Source: Tissierella sp. MB52-C2
GTDB taxonomy: Bacteria; Bacillota; Clostridia; Tissierellales; Tissierellaceae
NCBI RefSeq assembly: GCF_030931715.1
Contig: NZ_CP133261.1
Coordinates: forward strand, 1,896,643 to 1,960,642
Length of the DNA stretch: 64,000 bases
Reading direction: 5' to 3'
In this document: one piece after another, positions 1 to 10,379 of the stretch
Layout of the letters: each line of letters opens with the position of its first letter
Position numbering within the stretch: the stretch's first letter is position 1
The notes under the pieces: generated by a model
What the model was told of the DNA's origin: nothing
Databases searched by the model: none
Seen by the model: only the letters and a program-made list of their open reading frames with translations
Position numbers and translations under genes: made by a program

Positions 1-1430
1 AATAAAAACATAATTATCTTTTTTATTCCATCTTTTCTAGATAAAAATAGCATATAAATCATAAATCCAAATAATGAAACTGAAGTTATAAACCCACCAG
101 TATTAGCACCAAAATGGGTAGACAAAGTAATCATATTAAGAGTAAATATAATTACTCCTATAATTCTTTTAAGATTTAAATTTTCTATATTCTTAGTAAT
201 ATTAAAGAAAAATAGTATTGAAGAAGCTAATAATACTCCCATTATTCCATTATTAAGCCCGTAATATCTCGCACCATATACTAAATTATTAAAACCAATA
301 TAAGAATTGTAAATCATCTTTGGATATATTATAATTCCTAAGACTATGGAAACATAAGTAAGACCACTTATTATTTTTACAAAATCTAATTTCTTTTTTA
401 TAATTAGCTTTGTAATTATATAAGGTAATACCATACTAATTATTAAATAGACAACAATATTTTGATGCGATTCAAACAGTCCTAATATTAAAGATATAAG
501 AACATTTGTAGATATAAAGGAATAGAAAAAATACAATCTATTACTTATTTTATTAAATTTCATTATTCCAATACATAATATTATGATTGATAAATAAGTC
601 ATTCCCTGAAATAAATATGCACTAATAAGTAAATTCATATTTGTCTTATATAATTTATTTATTTCTGTTATGGCATCTTCTGCTTCTAGGATTTTAAATG
701 GTTTTCCTATATCAGATTTTTTAGTATACCCATAAGTATTTTTCACTTGAGCAGAAATATCTTCTATAGCAACAAATCCTTCTCTCTTAGTAGAATTACT
801 GGTTAATAGTCCATTATTTTCTCCATCGATATATATTATTGGGGCAAGATATTTGTTTAAAAAATACTTATCCCCTGCTGCTACTTTTTTAGGCAATATA
901 ATTATTTTCTTATTACTATAATAATTTAAATATTCTTTTAAAATTTCTATATTATTTTTTTCACCTTCAATATTGTACTCCAATAATAATATGTTAGATT
1001 TATTTAGTAGTTTATCTGTCTTGCTTTTTAGCCAATCTAAATCATAATCTAAGGAATTTTCTTCATAGTCTGTCTTCCTATCCTTATTAGAAATCAAAAG
1101 TCCTCCATTTCCATTTCCAATATAAGATGTTTTTTCTGACCTTAATACATCTCCTAAATACTCTAAATTTAAATTCGTTTTTCCAAAATCCCTTAAACTC
1201 AATTTTCTTCCTATATTAACAGATAGATATAATCCTTCCTCCGAGTAGGGGGGTCTAGTTTTTAAATTTATAAGTCCAATATTAGATTTTTCTAAATCCA
1301 GCTCTTCTATTGTTTCTATTTTCAACTCGTCTACTAGTATAAATATCGATTTCATAGGTTCAGAAGATATTTTACTTGGGATCAAAATTATTAAAAATAT
1401 CAATATAAAATTTATTGTTTTTCTTATCAT
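1..1430 (-). CDS. Large membrane protein, paralogue of the 61101-63152 product (3' end cut by window edge)
   Basis: Open from an ATG at 1428-1430 to the left edge, about 476 residues seen. It starts with a hydrophobic signal or anchor (residues 5-20), then an extracytoplasmic domain to about residue 260, then many membrane segments. It matches the product of 61101-63152 in layout and in several short stretches: KSIFILVDEL near the start, LAPII followed by NGLLTS, GARYYGLNN in the membrane part, and FGANTGG near the cut end. The twin has a degenerate alkaline-phosphatase-like outer domain; no metal-binding set is evident here either. It lies 10 bases after the small membrane gene 1441-1644, so the two are probably cotranscribed. 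Function unknown; a role in cell-envelope polymer metabolism is only a guess. Confidence 0.8.
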   Translation of the reverse strand, partial: MIRKTINFILIFLIILIPSKISSEPMKSIFILVDELKIETIEELDLEKSNIGLINLKTRPPYSEEGLYLSVNIGRKLSLRDFGKTNLNLEYLGDVLRSEKTSYIGNGNGGLLISNKDRKTDYEENSLDYDLDWLKSKTDKLLNKSNILLLEYNIEGEKNNIEILKEYLNYYSNKKIIILPKKVAAGDKYFLNKYLAPIIYIDGENNGLLTSNSTKREGFVAIEDISAQVKNTYGYTKKSDIGKPFKILEAEDAITEINKLYKTNMNLLISAYLFQGMTYLSIIILCIGIMKFNKISNRLYFFYSFISTNVLISLILGLFESHQNIVVYLIISMVLPYIITKLIIKKKLDFVKIISGLTYVSIVLGIIIYPKMIYNSYIGFNNLVYGARYYGLNNGIMGVLLASSILFFFNITKNIENLNLKRIIGVIIFTLNMITLSTHFGANTGGFITSVSLFGFMIYMLFLSRKDGIKKIIMFL

Positions 1431-1440
1431 AACAATCACC

Positions 1441-1644
1441 TTAATATATAATTGAACTTAATATACTAAAAATTCCCAATATAAGTGATAATATACTCGT
1501 TAGAATTCCATACCTATATCTTCCATCCTGTGTCACATTTGTTTTTTTATCAAGAACTCTTTCACCTTCTATTGTAATTATATTATGTTTCTCTTTTATA
1601 TATATAAATCCGCTGGTAAATATAAAACATATTCCAATTATCAC
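1441..1644 (-). CDS. Small two-segment membrane protein, unrecognised
   Basis: 67 residues from a GTG start with SD GGAGGG at 1654-1659, 9 bases upstream. Two hydrophobic segments (about residues 2-16 and 46-66) flank a charged loop, so both ends probably face the same side of the membrane. I do not recognise the family. It sits between addA (72 bases upstream) and the large membrane protein 1-1430, 10 bases away, which suggests a shared transcript and possibly a helper role for that protein. The good ribosome site and tight spacing support a real gene. Confidence 0.6.
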   Translation of the reverse strand: MIIGICFIFTSGFIYIKEKHNIITIEGERVLDKKTNVTQDGRYRYGILTSILSLILGIFSILSSIIY

Positions 1645-1715
1645 TTATTCCATCCCTCCATTAAAAAGCTTACTATATAACTCGATTTAAATAGCTTTCC
1701 TTATTACTGAACACA

Positions 1716-4700
1716 TTATTCCAAATCGCATATACCTCTATGCTTACAATAACTTGGACATTTATTACTTTTTTCATAGTCATATATACTCTCTTTCTTA
1801 GATATAAACTCTATAAATTCTCCTATATGATATATATTTTCTTTTAAACTATTTTCATCTACTGGAATATCTACAGATTTACCCTTCTCCAAAAATACTA
1901 TTCTGGCCTTATCTATTTCTATACCCATTATATTCTGAAATACATATGCATAAAGCTGTAATTGCGGTTTATAATAGTTTACAAGAGAGTCCTTATTTAT
2001 AAGCTTATTTGTTTTATAATCGATTATTTCTGCTTTTTTTCCTTTAATATTTATCCTATCAATAACTCCTGTTATATAGCTATCCCCAACCTTTAAGTAA
2101 AAAGTTTTTTCTATAAATATTTTATCATATTCTTCATTATATAATTTAAGATAATTTTCAATATAAGGCTTTAATTCCATATATATATTGGTAGTATAAT
2201 GTACTCCAAAAGATTTACATATATTTTTCAACAAATCCTTTACATCCATATCTAATCTATAATGCTCACAAAATTTATGAATAATATTCCCTTTTTGAAT
2301 ACCACTAATGGAGCTTCCTCTATCTGATATATCCTCTATTTTCCATATATCAGATAATCTTCTATAATAATCAAAATAAAATCTTCTATTGCAATCTAAA
2401 AACGTTAGATATTGACTTATGCTATATCTCTCCATAGTATTTTTAGGATATTTAATTTCCTTAGGTAACAAGGGGAATTCCATGTCTATGATATTATCTT
2501 GGTTTACTAATTCATTATTTATTAGTCTAACTGAATTATATTCCTCCCTTGAAATATCTATTTCAGATATAACCCTACACTCTGTAGAATCGATTATATC
2601 TCTTATAAGTTTCTTAAATCCACTATCTTTCCCTTGACAACCTAAAATAAGCATTTTTTCTGCTCTAGTCATGGCAACATATAAAGTTCTTTCTAATTCC
2701 TCTTTATCTTTTATATCTAATTCTTTTCTTATACTATTATATAATGCCTTATTAGCCTCCAATTGAATCCCTATGCCTATGTCCTTATGAAATAATATGT
2801 TTGGATAAATTCCCCTATTTAGAGTAGCCATTTCTGGTATTATAACTACTGGAAATTGAAGTCCTTTAGATTTATGTATGGTCAGTATCTTAACTGCATC
2901 AGCATCTTCTGATTCTACTTTTCCTTCCTCTTCATCTCTATTTTTAATTTCCTCTAAGTAATCAATGAAATCCGCTAAGGTTCCCTTGAGATTTAATTCA
3001 TATTTTTTTACTATATCTTTAAACTTATAAACATTTGCAATACACTGCTTACCACCTTGTTTTAAGAGTAATGTTTCTATAAAATATGTCTTTGAAATCA
3101 GCTCATCTACTAGTCTAGTTAATCCATATAAGTCTCTTATATAATATAGGTGATCCATAAGAATTAGAACTTCCTTAATTTTTCCTTCTTCGTCTTTTAT
3201 CTCTTCATCACGGATCATATTTAACATAGAATTATATACAGTTGTTTCTTTATTTCTAAGTATCCAGTATATAGTTTTATCTGTAAGCCCTATCATAGGA
3301 GATCTTAAAAACCCTATGGTTGCTATAGTATCAAAGGGGTTTCCTATGGCTTTTAATCCATTAATTAAATCTAATACCTCCTGCTGAAGAAAAAATCTTT
3401 TCCCACCTAAATTATAAAATGGTATACCAAAGCTTTTTAAAGCTTCTTCATATATATGATTTCTAGTAGTAGCTCTAAATAACATGGCAAAATCACCATA
3501 TTTATACTGTCCTTCCGATACTAACTCCTTTATTCTCTTAGCTATTAACTGTGCCTCATAATATCTATAATAACTACTTTGGCTTTGATTCTCTGGTATT
3601 TCTAAATCTTCTTTTTCTAAGATTTCTACGTCTATTAAATTTTGTGATTTATGAAATTCTTTCAATTCTTTATACTTATTTGTCATTAGTTTACTAAATA
3701 TATTATTGATAAATTTAAGCACAGTTTCTACAGTTCTATAATTCCTTTGTAATGTAATTATTTCCTCTTTAGATACCTCTTGAATATCTAATATTACATC
3801 ATAAAAAACATCTAAATCTGCACCTCTAAATCCATAAATAGATTGTTTGGGATCTCCTACTACAAATAAATTTGATTTATCTAATTTTTCATCAACTGTA
3901 GCTAATTTATAGAAAATCCTTTTTTGTAATTCATTAGTATCTTGAAATTCGTCTATCATAATATACTTGTATGTATTTTGATATTTTTCTCTAATATGGT
4001 TATTTCCTAATAAATCTAAGACTTTTATTTGCAAATCATCATAATCCAAAGATTTGACTTCTTTCTTTCTCAATTCATATTCTTCATCAATTTCCATAAG
4101 CAGTTTTAATACTGTATCATAGATATGAATATTATATTTTTCACACCCTAATAAAGATTTTTCTATGGCAGATTTAAGCAAATCTATGTTTTCACTTTCC
4201 TTAGAGCTTGTCCCTATATTTTCATAAAGATATGCCAATATATTAGGTAATTCCTCATGGTCATATTTATTATCCTTAAACTTAATCCAATTTGAATCTA
4301 ATTGTAATTTAAATATCTTTGAGTTTTTAGGAAGCTTCTCCATTAGATATATAAACTTATCTTTTATAAATGAAATATCATCTTTTTTAAACTCTAATGA
4401 ATTTATATATTCTAATGTTTTATGTTTCAATTCTTCAAAAGATAGTCCTATGGTTCTCACCTTATTATAAAGTTGATAAAAATCATTGACTAAGAAATTT
4501 ACATCGTTTTTCTTAAATCTTCTTAAAAGATCATATACTCCTTCATCATTTTCCAACCCTCTAGATAACACATCTTGTATTGTCTCATTTAAAAGCTTCA
4601 TAGCTTTATAGTCTTCCAAGACCTCAAATAAAGGATCTATCTTTGCTTCAATTGGATTTTCTCTTAATATTTTTGCACAAAAACTATGGATAGTGGAAAT

Positions 4701-4985
4701 ATTAGCTTTTCCCATATCCCTATAATATCCTCTCCATCTATTGCTTTTATGAAAGTTTTTTCTCATTTCTTTTCTAATTCGATCTATCATTTCTTGAGTA
4801 GCTTTCTTGGTAAATGTAATTGCCACTATGGATTCTACTTCTTTGTTTTCCTCTAAGTTGCCATATTCTAATATATGTATAAATCTTTCTGTCAACACCT
4901 TAGTTTTTCCAGTACCTGCTCCTGCGTTTACAGCAACATTTTTATCTATAGTCTCTATGGCTATTTGTTGTGGATCTATTGCCAT
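1716..4985 (-). CDS. addA: ATP-dependent helicase/nuclease AddA
   Basis: 1089-residue UvrD/RecB-type helicase with a C-terminal nuclease. With AddB it would resect double-strand DNA ends for RecA-dependent repair in the cytoplasm. Visible motifs in order: Walker A AGAGTGKT (residues 21-28), DEFQDT, GDPKQSIYGFRGAD, QRNYRT, HKSKGLQFPVV, VAMTRAEK, then nuclease motifs GNIIHKFC, GVIDRI and IDYKT. It is somewhat shorter than Bacillus AddA (about 1230). Unusually, the nuclease domain also carries a four-cysteine set (FLDCNRRF, then C-x3-C-x5-C at the C terminus), the pattern of an iron-sulfur staple normally described in AddB. The start overlaps the addB stop by one base (TAATG), so translation is probably coupled. 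Confidence 0.95.
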   Translation of the reverse strand: MAIDPQQIAIETIDKNVAVNAGAGTGKTKVLTERFIHILEYGNLEENKEVESIVAITFTKKATQEMIDRIRKEMRKNFHKSNRWRGYYRDMGKANISTIHSFCAKILRENPIEAKIDPLFEVLEDYKAMKLLNETIQDVLSRGLENDEGVYDLLRRFKKNDVNFLVNDFYQLYNKVRTIGLSFEELKHKTLEYINSLEFKKDDISFIKDKFIYLMEKLPKNSKIFKLQLDSNWIKFKDNKYDHEELPNILAYLYENIGTSSKESENIDLLKSAIEKSLLGCEKYNIHIYDTVLKLLMEIDEEYELRKKEVKSLDYDDLQIKVLDLLGNNHIREKYQNTYKYIMIDEFQDTNELQKRIFYKLATVDEKLDKSNLFVVGDPKQSIYGFRGADLDVFYDVILDIQEVSKEEIITLQRNYRTVETVLKFINNIFSKLMTNKYKELKEFHKSQNLIDVEILEKEDLEIPENQSQSSYYRYYEAQLIAKRIKELVSEGQYKYGDFAMLFRATTRNHIYEEALKSFGIPFYNLGGKRFFLQQEVLDLINGLKAIGNPFDTIATIGFLRSPMIGLTDKTIYWILRNKETTVYNSMLNMIRDEEIKDEEGKIKEVLILMDHLYYIRDLYGLTRLVDELISKTYFIETLLLKQGGKQCIANVYKFKDIVKKYELNLKGTLADFIDYLEEIKNRDEEEGKVESEDADAVKILTIHKSKGLQFPVVIIPEMATLNRGIYPNILFHKDIGIGIQLEANKALYNSIRKELDIKDKEELERTLYVAMTRAEKMLILGCQGKDSGFKKLIRDIIDSTECRVISEIDISREEYNSVRLINNELVNQDNIIDMEFPLLPKEIKYPKNTMERYSISQYLTFLDCNRRFYFDYYRRLSDIWKIEDISDRGSSISGIQKGNIIHKFCEHYRLDMDVKDLLKNICKSFGVHYTTNIYMELKPYIENYLKLYNEEYDKIFIEKTFYLKVGDSYITGVIDRINIKGKKAEIIDYKTNKLINKDSLVNYYKPQLQLYAYVFQNIMGIEIDKARIVFLEKGKSVDIPVDENSLKENIYHIGEFIEFISKKESIYDYEKSNKCPSYCKHRGICDLE

Positions 4986-7900
4986 TACTCCACCTCCAAT
5001 ACATTTTCATATCTGCAAATATCCCTATATATACAGTATGATGAACATTCTAAGGGATTTATGGAAAAATCTCCATTACTTATTTTTTCTATTATTTCCT
5101 GTATATTATACTTTGTAGTTTCCAATAGTTCATCCCATTTGTTATTGTCTAAAGCTCCCTTATGCCTTTTGGTTATTAGCTTTGTTTCTTCGATTTTACC
5201 TAATTTAATTTGAAACTCACCGTTGGAAATTATACCATATATACCAGCAATTATATCCTTGTTCCCCTGAGACATAATATATATTGGTAATTGAAGTGAT
5301 AACCCCTTTGACATATGGTCTATATCATATGCTCCATAGGTACTACTTTTATAATCCATGATTAAATACTTCTCTTTTCCTAATACTTTGTCGATTCTAT
5401 CAATCTTTCCTCTTAGTCTTATTTTTTCTCCATTAATATCCAAATGAAAATCTCCATACGTTCCGAATTCTAATTCAAAATCATAAGGAATTAATTTTTC
5501 TTTAGAATCAGATATTCGTTCTATATCATTTTTTATAAAATCTCTTAATTTATCAAAGATATTTTCCACAATTAATAAATCTTTTTTACACTTTATATCT
5601 AGCCCTATCTGTGTAGAGTATCTCTCTACTAACTGTCTCAAAGTGTCTATTGTGTTTTCAAATATAAAGGACTCATTATCTTCTATAGATTTCTTTAAAT
5701 CCTCTTTATATATATTATAATAATGTCTTAAAACTTCGTGGTAGATAGTTCCTATATCTACTGGATTATATTCTTCAAAATTATTTTCCCATTCTTCTAT
5801 ATTAAGAACTCTATGAAGCAAAAATGCATAGGGACATTTACAATAGGCCTCAAGATAAGTATTAGAGTATATCTTATCTTTATGGAATAATTTTATATCT
5901 TTATTTATTATATCCTCCGATATTAAGCCGTTATATTCATTGAAGGATTTAATACTTCTCTTATATTCACATAAGATTTTATCGTTTATAATCTTGAGCT
6001 TGTCCCTATTTATCTTATTGTGAAACCCATAATACTTTTTTACTTCTTCTGATAAATCCTCACAATGATTAAGTATTAAGTAATTAGATAATTCGTCTAT
6101 TGTAGTTATATCTCTTATATTATCTTTAAATAAATAGCTTAAACTTAAATTTATAATTTGAAATTTCTCTTCTAATTTCTCTCCGCTAAACATACTAATT
6201 ATTTCATCTAGAAAAATTGAAGGAATACTATCCTCATTTGCTCCTTCACTATAAGATAAATATAGTTTTTTTCTACAGGAAGCTATTAAGGAAGCAAACT
6301 TTATTGCCTCATTATTTAATCTCTCTGAATAACATTTATAATCTAGTTTGATTTTTAATAAATCAGCATAATTTCTATCATTAATCAAAAAATTATTTTC
6401 CTGTAAAAGGGGATAATATTCTCCAGATAATCCTGTTATGAAGATAATATCGTATTGAAATCCTCTACTATTTACGGGATTTAATATTTTTATGCCCTTT
6501 AAATTTTTATTCTGCTCTACAATCTTTTCATCTTCAATTAGTTTTATAATTCCCCAATAATAATCTTCAATTGAAATTTCTTCCATGACTAGAGATATTT
6601 GGTTCATCTTATCTATTATCCCTCTTAGCTTTTCTAGAGTCAACGTATCTCTATAAAGAAGATCATAATCCTTATAAACAGTATATATCTCTTTTATTTT
6701 TCCCTTTATATCATAATTGTCTATTACTTCAAGAAATATATTATTATAATTATCTATAAAATCTTTGTCTAAAACCTTATCCATTTCACTTAATATAATC
6801 TCTGAAATATCTTTAAGTCTATCAATATTATCCATTGATATATTTAGGCTATTTCCTTCTTCTAAAATCTTCTTTAATTCAAATAAATTATCAAATTTAA
6901 GACTTTTTAAAGTAAATTCCATCTCATCCTTATATTGTTTATCTATGATACTAAAATAATTAGATTTTACCCTGTTTATTATGCTTTCTCTATGTCCTTT
7001 TCTTATTATAGATTGAAATACATTTAGATACTCCTTAATTAAAGGAATTTCTATTAAGGGAATTTCTTTTTGTAAATTTATTGGTATTTCTTCCTCCTCT
7101 GCTACCTGAAATAAACTATCTTTATAAGCATCATTTAATAGAATAATAGCTATATTAGATAAATCTACTCCAGTTTTATTAATACTTTTTATTTCCTGAA
7201 ATATTCTCTTAAACTCTAAATAAATAGAAGGAGATTTTATCAGAGTCAATTTATTACAGTATTCAAGTTTAGATATTTCATTACTGAAAAAATTCTTTCC
7301 TATTGTCTCAAAGGTATTAAACTCTTTTTTTTCTACATATTGTTTTCGAAAGCCCATGCCCTCTAAAGTGCTAATAGTTTTATTAATATTAGATACATTG
7401 GTTTTTATTTCGAAAGGAATATTTATATATATATCTATGTCAGTTTTACATATTTCCTTTAGTATTTCCATCTCTATAGGTCTAAAATCATAGAATTCAT
7501 CTATGATTATAAAATCTAAATCTTTAAAGTAATTCTTGTTATCCCTCAACTTCTCTATTGCCTTAAAGTAAGCACTTTCTCGGTCTATTAATTTAAATCT
7601 TTTCAATTCAGATTCATATTCAGAGTAAATAAGTCCTATTTCTCGAAAATTATCTGAACTGCAATTATCTAGGTAATTTTTTGGATAAATCAATGATCTT
7701 TTAATTTCTCCTATTATATATCCTAAACTTTCAATAAACCCCTCCATAGAAATAGCATCTTTAAAATATGTAATCTTTCCCTCTTTACATAATTTTAATA
7801 CTGAGTTTTTAATAATTATATCTTTAGTAAGTTCGTTAATAATTAAGCAAACTTCATTACTTAGGATTTCATTTACTATATCATCAAAAGTAAAAAGATT

Positions 7901-8086
7901 GATTTCAAAGCTTTGTTCAACCTTAGTAATAAATTCTTTTCTATACTTTCTAAGTAATTCACCATTAGGTAATAAATAATAAAATCTATGACCTTCTGTC
8001 TTTTTCAAACTCTCTATTGCCTTTTCTACTAAATCCTTTTTTTTACTATTATTAAAAGGCCCAAAATATATTATTCTATCAGCCAC
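4985..8086 (-). CDS. addB: ATP-dependent nuclease subunit AddB
   Basis: 1033-residue partner of AddA, read from a GTG start with a purine-rich SD. The C-terminal third is a RecB-family nuclease: DIGTIYHEVLRHYY, RGKIDRID, MDYKS, and an iron-sulfur cysteine set made of a Cys in AYCKCPYAF plus C-x3-C-x5-C at the end. The central region resembles an inactivated helicase fold (IIDEFYDFRP). The N terminus begins IIYFGPFNNSKKK where AddB normally has a Walker A glycine-lysine loop, so ATP binding here looks lost. First gene of a two-gene operon with addA; nagZ lies 23 bases upstream on the same strand and may be cotranscribed. Confidence 0.92.
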   Translation of the reverse strand: MADRIIYFGPFNNSKKKDLVEKAIESLKKTEGHRFYYLLPNGELLRKYRKEFITKVEQSFEINLFTFDDIVNEILSNEVCLIINELTKDIIIKNSVLKLCKEGKITYFKDAISMEGFIESLGYIIGEIKRSLIYPKNYLDNCSSDNFREIGLIYSEYESELKRFKLIDRESAYFKAIEKLRDNKNYFKDLDFIIIDEFYDFRPIEMEILKEICKTDIDIYINIPFEIKTNVSNINKTISTLEGMGFRKQYVEKKEFNTFETIGKNFFSNEISKLEYCNKLTLIKSPSIYLEFKRIFQEIKSINKTGVDLSNIAIILLNDAYKDSLFQVAEEEEIPINLQKEIPLIEIPLIKEYLNVFQSIIRKGHRESIINRVKSNYFSIIDKQYKDEMEFTLKSLKFDNLFELKKILEEGNSLNISMDNIDRLKDISEIILSEMDKVLDKDFIDNYNNIFLEVIDNYDIKGKIKEIYTVYKDYDLLYRDTLTLEKLRGIIDKMNQISLVMEEISIEDYYWGIIKLIEDEKIVEQNKNLKGIKILNPVNSRGFQYDIIFITGLSGEYYPLLQENNFLINDRNYADLLKIKLDYKCYSERLNNEAIKFASLIASCRKKLYLSYSEGANEDSIPSIFLDEIISMFSGEKLEEKFQIINLSLSYLFKDNIRDITTIDELSNYLILNHCEDLSEEVKKYYGFHNKINRDKLKIINDKILCEYKRSIKSFNEYNGLISEDIINKDIKLFHKDKIYSNTYLEAYCKCPYAFLLHRVLNIEEWENNFEEYNPVDIGTIYHEVLRHYYNIYKEDLKKSIEDNESFIFENTIDTLRQLVERYSTQIGLDIKCKKDLLIVENIFDKLRDFIKNDIERISDSKEKLIPYDFELEFGTYGDFHLDINGEKIRLRGKIDRIDKVLGKEKYLIMDYKSSTYGAYDIDHMSKGLSLQLPIYIMSQGNKDIIAGIYGIISNGEFQIKLGKIEETKLITKRHKGALDNNKWDELLETTKYNIQEIIEKISNGDFSINPLECSSYCIYRDICRYENVLEVE

Positions 8087-8108
8087 TATAAGCCCCCCTT
8101 TATATTGG

Positions 8109-9341
8109 CTATTTATTGATTTCTTCTATTAGTTTTATGGTTTTAGTATTTAGTTCTTCTAAGTTATTAGATTCTATTATTTTATCTTCTAAAGCATATT
8201 TTTCCTTTAGTTTTAAAATCCTGTATACCTTCTTATCTATATCTATTTCACTTAGACTTCCAGTGTTTACTGATTCTTTTATATGTTCTATAACTTTCTT
8301 CGGATTATCATTTCCGTGACATATTAGGGCTATATCTCCACCAGACTTAATAAACCTTAGACTAGCTTCTTCTAATGAATAGTTCTCAACTATGGCACCC
8401 ATGGTCATATCATCAGATACTACTACCCCATTATATCCTAATTGGTCCCTTAGGAGGTTTTGTATAATCTTTTGTGACATAGTGGAAGGATATTCCTCAT
8501 CCATAGCTGGATATAATATATGCGCCACCATAATCATATCTACATCTTCTTCTATTGCTTTTATAAAAGGAATTAGTTCCATTTTTTCTAATTCTTCCAT
8601 ACTCTTTTTTACTATAGGTAAATTTACATGAGAATCTATACCTGTATCTCCATGACCTGGAAAATGTTTTACTGCTGGAATTATATTTGTATCTCTTATT
8701 CCCGACATTACTTGTATTCCATTACTTACTACAATATCCACAGTGCTGCCAAATGCTCTATTACCAATAACAGGATTCTTAGGATTTGAATTAATATCTA
8801 AAACTGGTGCAAAATCCACATTAAATCCTAATGCTTTGACTCTTTCCCCCAGTATTTTACCATAGTTATAAGAAATCTCCTTGTCATTTTTATTTCCTAA
8901 CTTTATGGCTTCGGGAAGTTTTTTAAAAGCTTTAGGAAGTCTGCTTACTCTCCCACCCTCTTCATCTATAGATAAGAATAGGGGAATATCATTATCTGAA
9001 TTTGCTTCCTTTATATTATTCAAAAGCTCTAATGTTTTATTTTCATCTTCTATATTCCTAGAGAATAATATAAAACCCCCTACTTTAAGTTCCTCTATGA
9101 AACTAATTATCTCCTGGTTAATCTCTGTGCCTTCAAATCCTACTATGAGCAGCTGCCCTATTTTTTCTTCTAGAGACATGGATTTAATCCTATCTTCTAT
9201 AGGGTCTATTTGGATATTATTATCTTCTGAAGGCAATTCCTCAGGCTTAATATCTTTATCCCCAGTATTTATATTATCTTTTTTACAGCCTACTGCAAGA
9301 ATAATAATCAGCAGTAGGATAATTCCTATAATCTTTTTCAT
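8109..9341 (-). CDS. nagZ: Beta-N-acetylhexosaminidase NagZ-like lipoprotein (GH3)
   Basis: 410 residues. Family 3 glycoside hydrolase that would release N-acetylglucosamine from muropeptides on the outer face of the membrane. The first 19 residues are a lipoprotein signal with lipobox LAVGC, so the enzyme is anchored outside rather than cytoplasmic as in Gram-negatives. A Ser/Asp-rich linker follows, then the catalytic domain with KHFPGHGDTGIDSH (the GH3 NagZ His loop) and the nucleophile Asp in VVSDDMTMGA. SD AAGGATG precedes the ATG. It follows a bidirectional terminator and lies upstream of addB. Confidence 0.93.
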   Translation of the reverse strand: MKKIIGIILLLIIILAVGCKKDNINTGDKDIKPEELPSEDNNIQIDPIEDRIKSMSLEEKIGQLLIVGFEGTEINQEIISFIEELKVGGFILFSRNIEDENKTLELLNNIKEANSDNDIPLFLSIDEEGGRVSRLPKAFKKLPEAIKLGNKNDKEISYNYGKILGERVKALGFNVDFAPVLDINSNPKNPVIGNRAFGSTVDIVVSNGIQVMSGIRDTNIIPAVKHFPGHGDTGIDSHVNLPIVKKSMEELEKMELIPFIKAIEEDVDMIMVAHILYPAMDEEYPSTMSQKIIQNLLRDQLGYNGVVVSDDMTMGAIVENYSLEEASLRFIKSGGDIALICHGNDNPKKVIEHIKESVNTGSLSEIDIDKKVYRILKLKEKYALEDKIIESNNLEELNTKTIKLIEEINK

Positions 9342-9409
9342 TTTATCATCCTTTTCCTATGTTATTTTAATTTTATTATAGTATAGACTTCTTTACAATA
9401 GAATTAAAC

Positions 9410-9446
9410 AATAAACGGAGAGTTTATATTTATCTCTCCGTTTATT
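9410..9446 (-). terminator. Terminator after glsA
   Basis: A perfect 13-bp inverted repeat (9410-9422 with 9434-9446, 11-base loop) lies directly after the glsA stop at 9451, followed on the minus strand by a T-rich stretch. It separates glsA from nagZ, so nagZ needs its own promoter; a TATAAT at 9375-9380 on the minus strand is a weak candidate without a good -35. Confidence 0.8.
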
Positions 9447-9450
9447 CTCA

Positions 9451-10365
9451 TTAAAAAATATTTAAATTTAATTCTTTTGATAAATCTTTCATAATTCCAT
9501 AGCCAGCTATGGAATTTCCATACTGATCTAAGGCTGGGCTAAATATACCAATTCCCATTTTATATGGTATAGTACCTAATATCCCTCCACCTACACCGCT
9601 TTTTGAGGGTATACCCACTGTTGCAGCATATTCCCCACTAAAATTATACATTCCGCAGGTAGCCATGATTGCAGTCAATATAGATGCTATTTTAGCATTA
9701 CATATTGGTTTATCTTCTTTAGATAATCTATACCTATTAGCTATAAATAAACCTATTTTAGCCATATCAACTGTAGTCACTTCTATGGAACATTGTTTAA
9801 AATAAGTGTCCAATATATCCTCTACATCGCCTTCTATAAAACCTCTAGATTTCATTAAGTATGCCATGGCTCTATTTTTATCCCCTGTTTCCTTCTCTGA
9901 TAAATACACTTCTTCATTATAAGATATATTTGGATTTTCAGCTACCCTTCTAATAAGCTCTAATAATCGATTAAACCTTTCTTCTCCTTCTCCCTTTATT
10001 AGAGAAGTAGTTACTATGGCACCGGAGTTTATCATTGGATTAGAAGGTTTAATGGTATGAGGAAAATCCAATTTAAACAATGTATTAAAAGGCTCTTCCG
10101 TCGGTTCATAGTCAATCTTTTTAAATACATAATCTTCTCCATTATCTATTAAAGCCTGCATAAGGCTCATAACCTTAGATATACTTTGTATAGTAAACTT
10201 TTCACTATAGTCTCCAGCTTTATAAACATTCCCATCTATATCCATGATACATATTCCCATATGATTTGGATTTGCTTGTAGTAGAGCAGGTATATAATCT
10301 GCTAATGCCCCATTTTTTATTAAATGTCTATTGTTATCTATAATCTTATTTAATAAGTTTTCCAT
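9451..10365 (-). CDS. glsA: Glutaminase
   Basis: 304 residues, the usual length for the serine-dependent beta-lactamase-like glutaminase family, which hydrolyses glutamine to glutamate and ammonia. Motifs: SISKVMSLMQAL with the catalytic Ser-x-x-Lys, NPMINSGAI, the Tyr region NFSGEYAATVG, and the glycine loop SKSGVGGGI. No signal peptide, so cytoplasmic. ATG start with SD GGTGGG. It is the last gene before a strong terminator, 14 bases after the nucleoside kinase gene, suggesting cotranscription, though no direct pathway link is evident. Confidence 0.95.
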   Translation of the reverse strand: MENLLNKIIDNNRHLIKNGALADYIPALLQANPNHMGICIMDIDGNVYKAGDYSEKFTIQSISKVMSLMQALIDNGEDYVFKKIDYEPTEEPFNTLFKLDFPHTIKPSNPMINSGAIVTTSLIKGEGEERFNRLLELIRRVAENPNISYNEEVYLSEKETGDKNRAMAYLMKSRGFIEGDVEDILDTYFKQCSIEVTTVDMAKIGLFIANRYRLSKEDKPICNAKIASILTAIMATCGMYNFSGEYAATVGIPSKSGVGGGILGTIPYKMGIGIFSPALDQYGNSIAGYGIMKDLSKELNLNIF

Positions 10366-10379
10366 TTTATCCCACCTAA

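Noticed and set aside
1716..8086. AddA/AddB as part of a phage-defence island
   Set aside because: They are standard recombination genes here; neighbouring genes are housekeeping and no defence genes are nearby.
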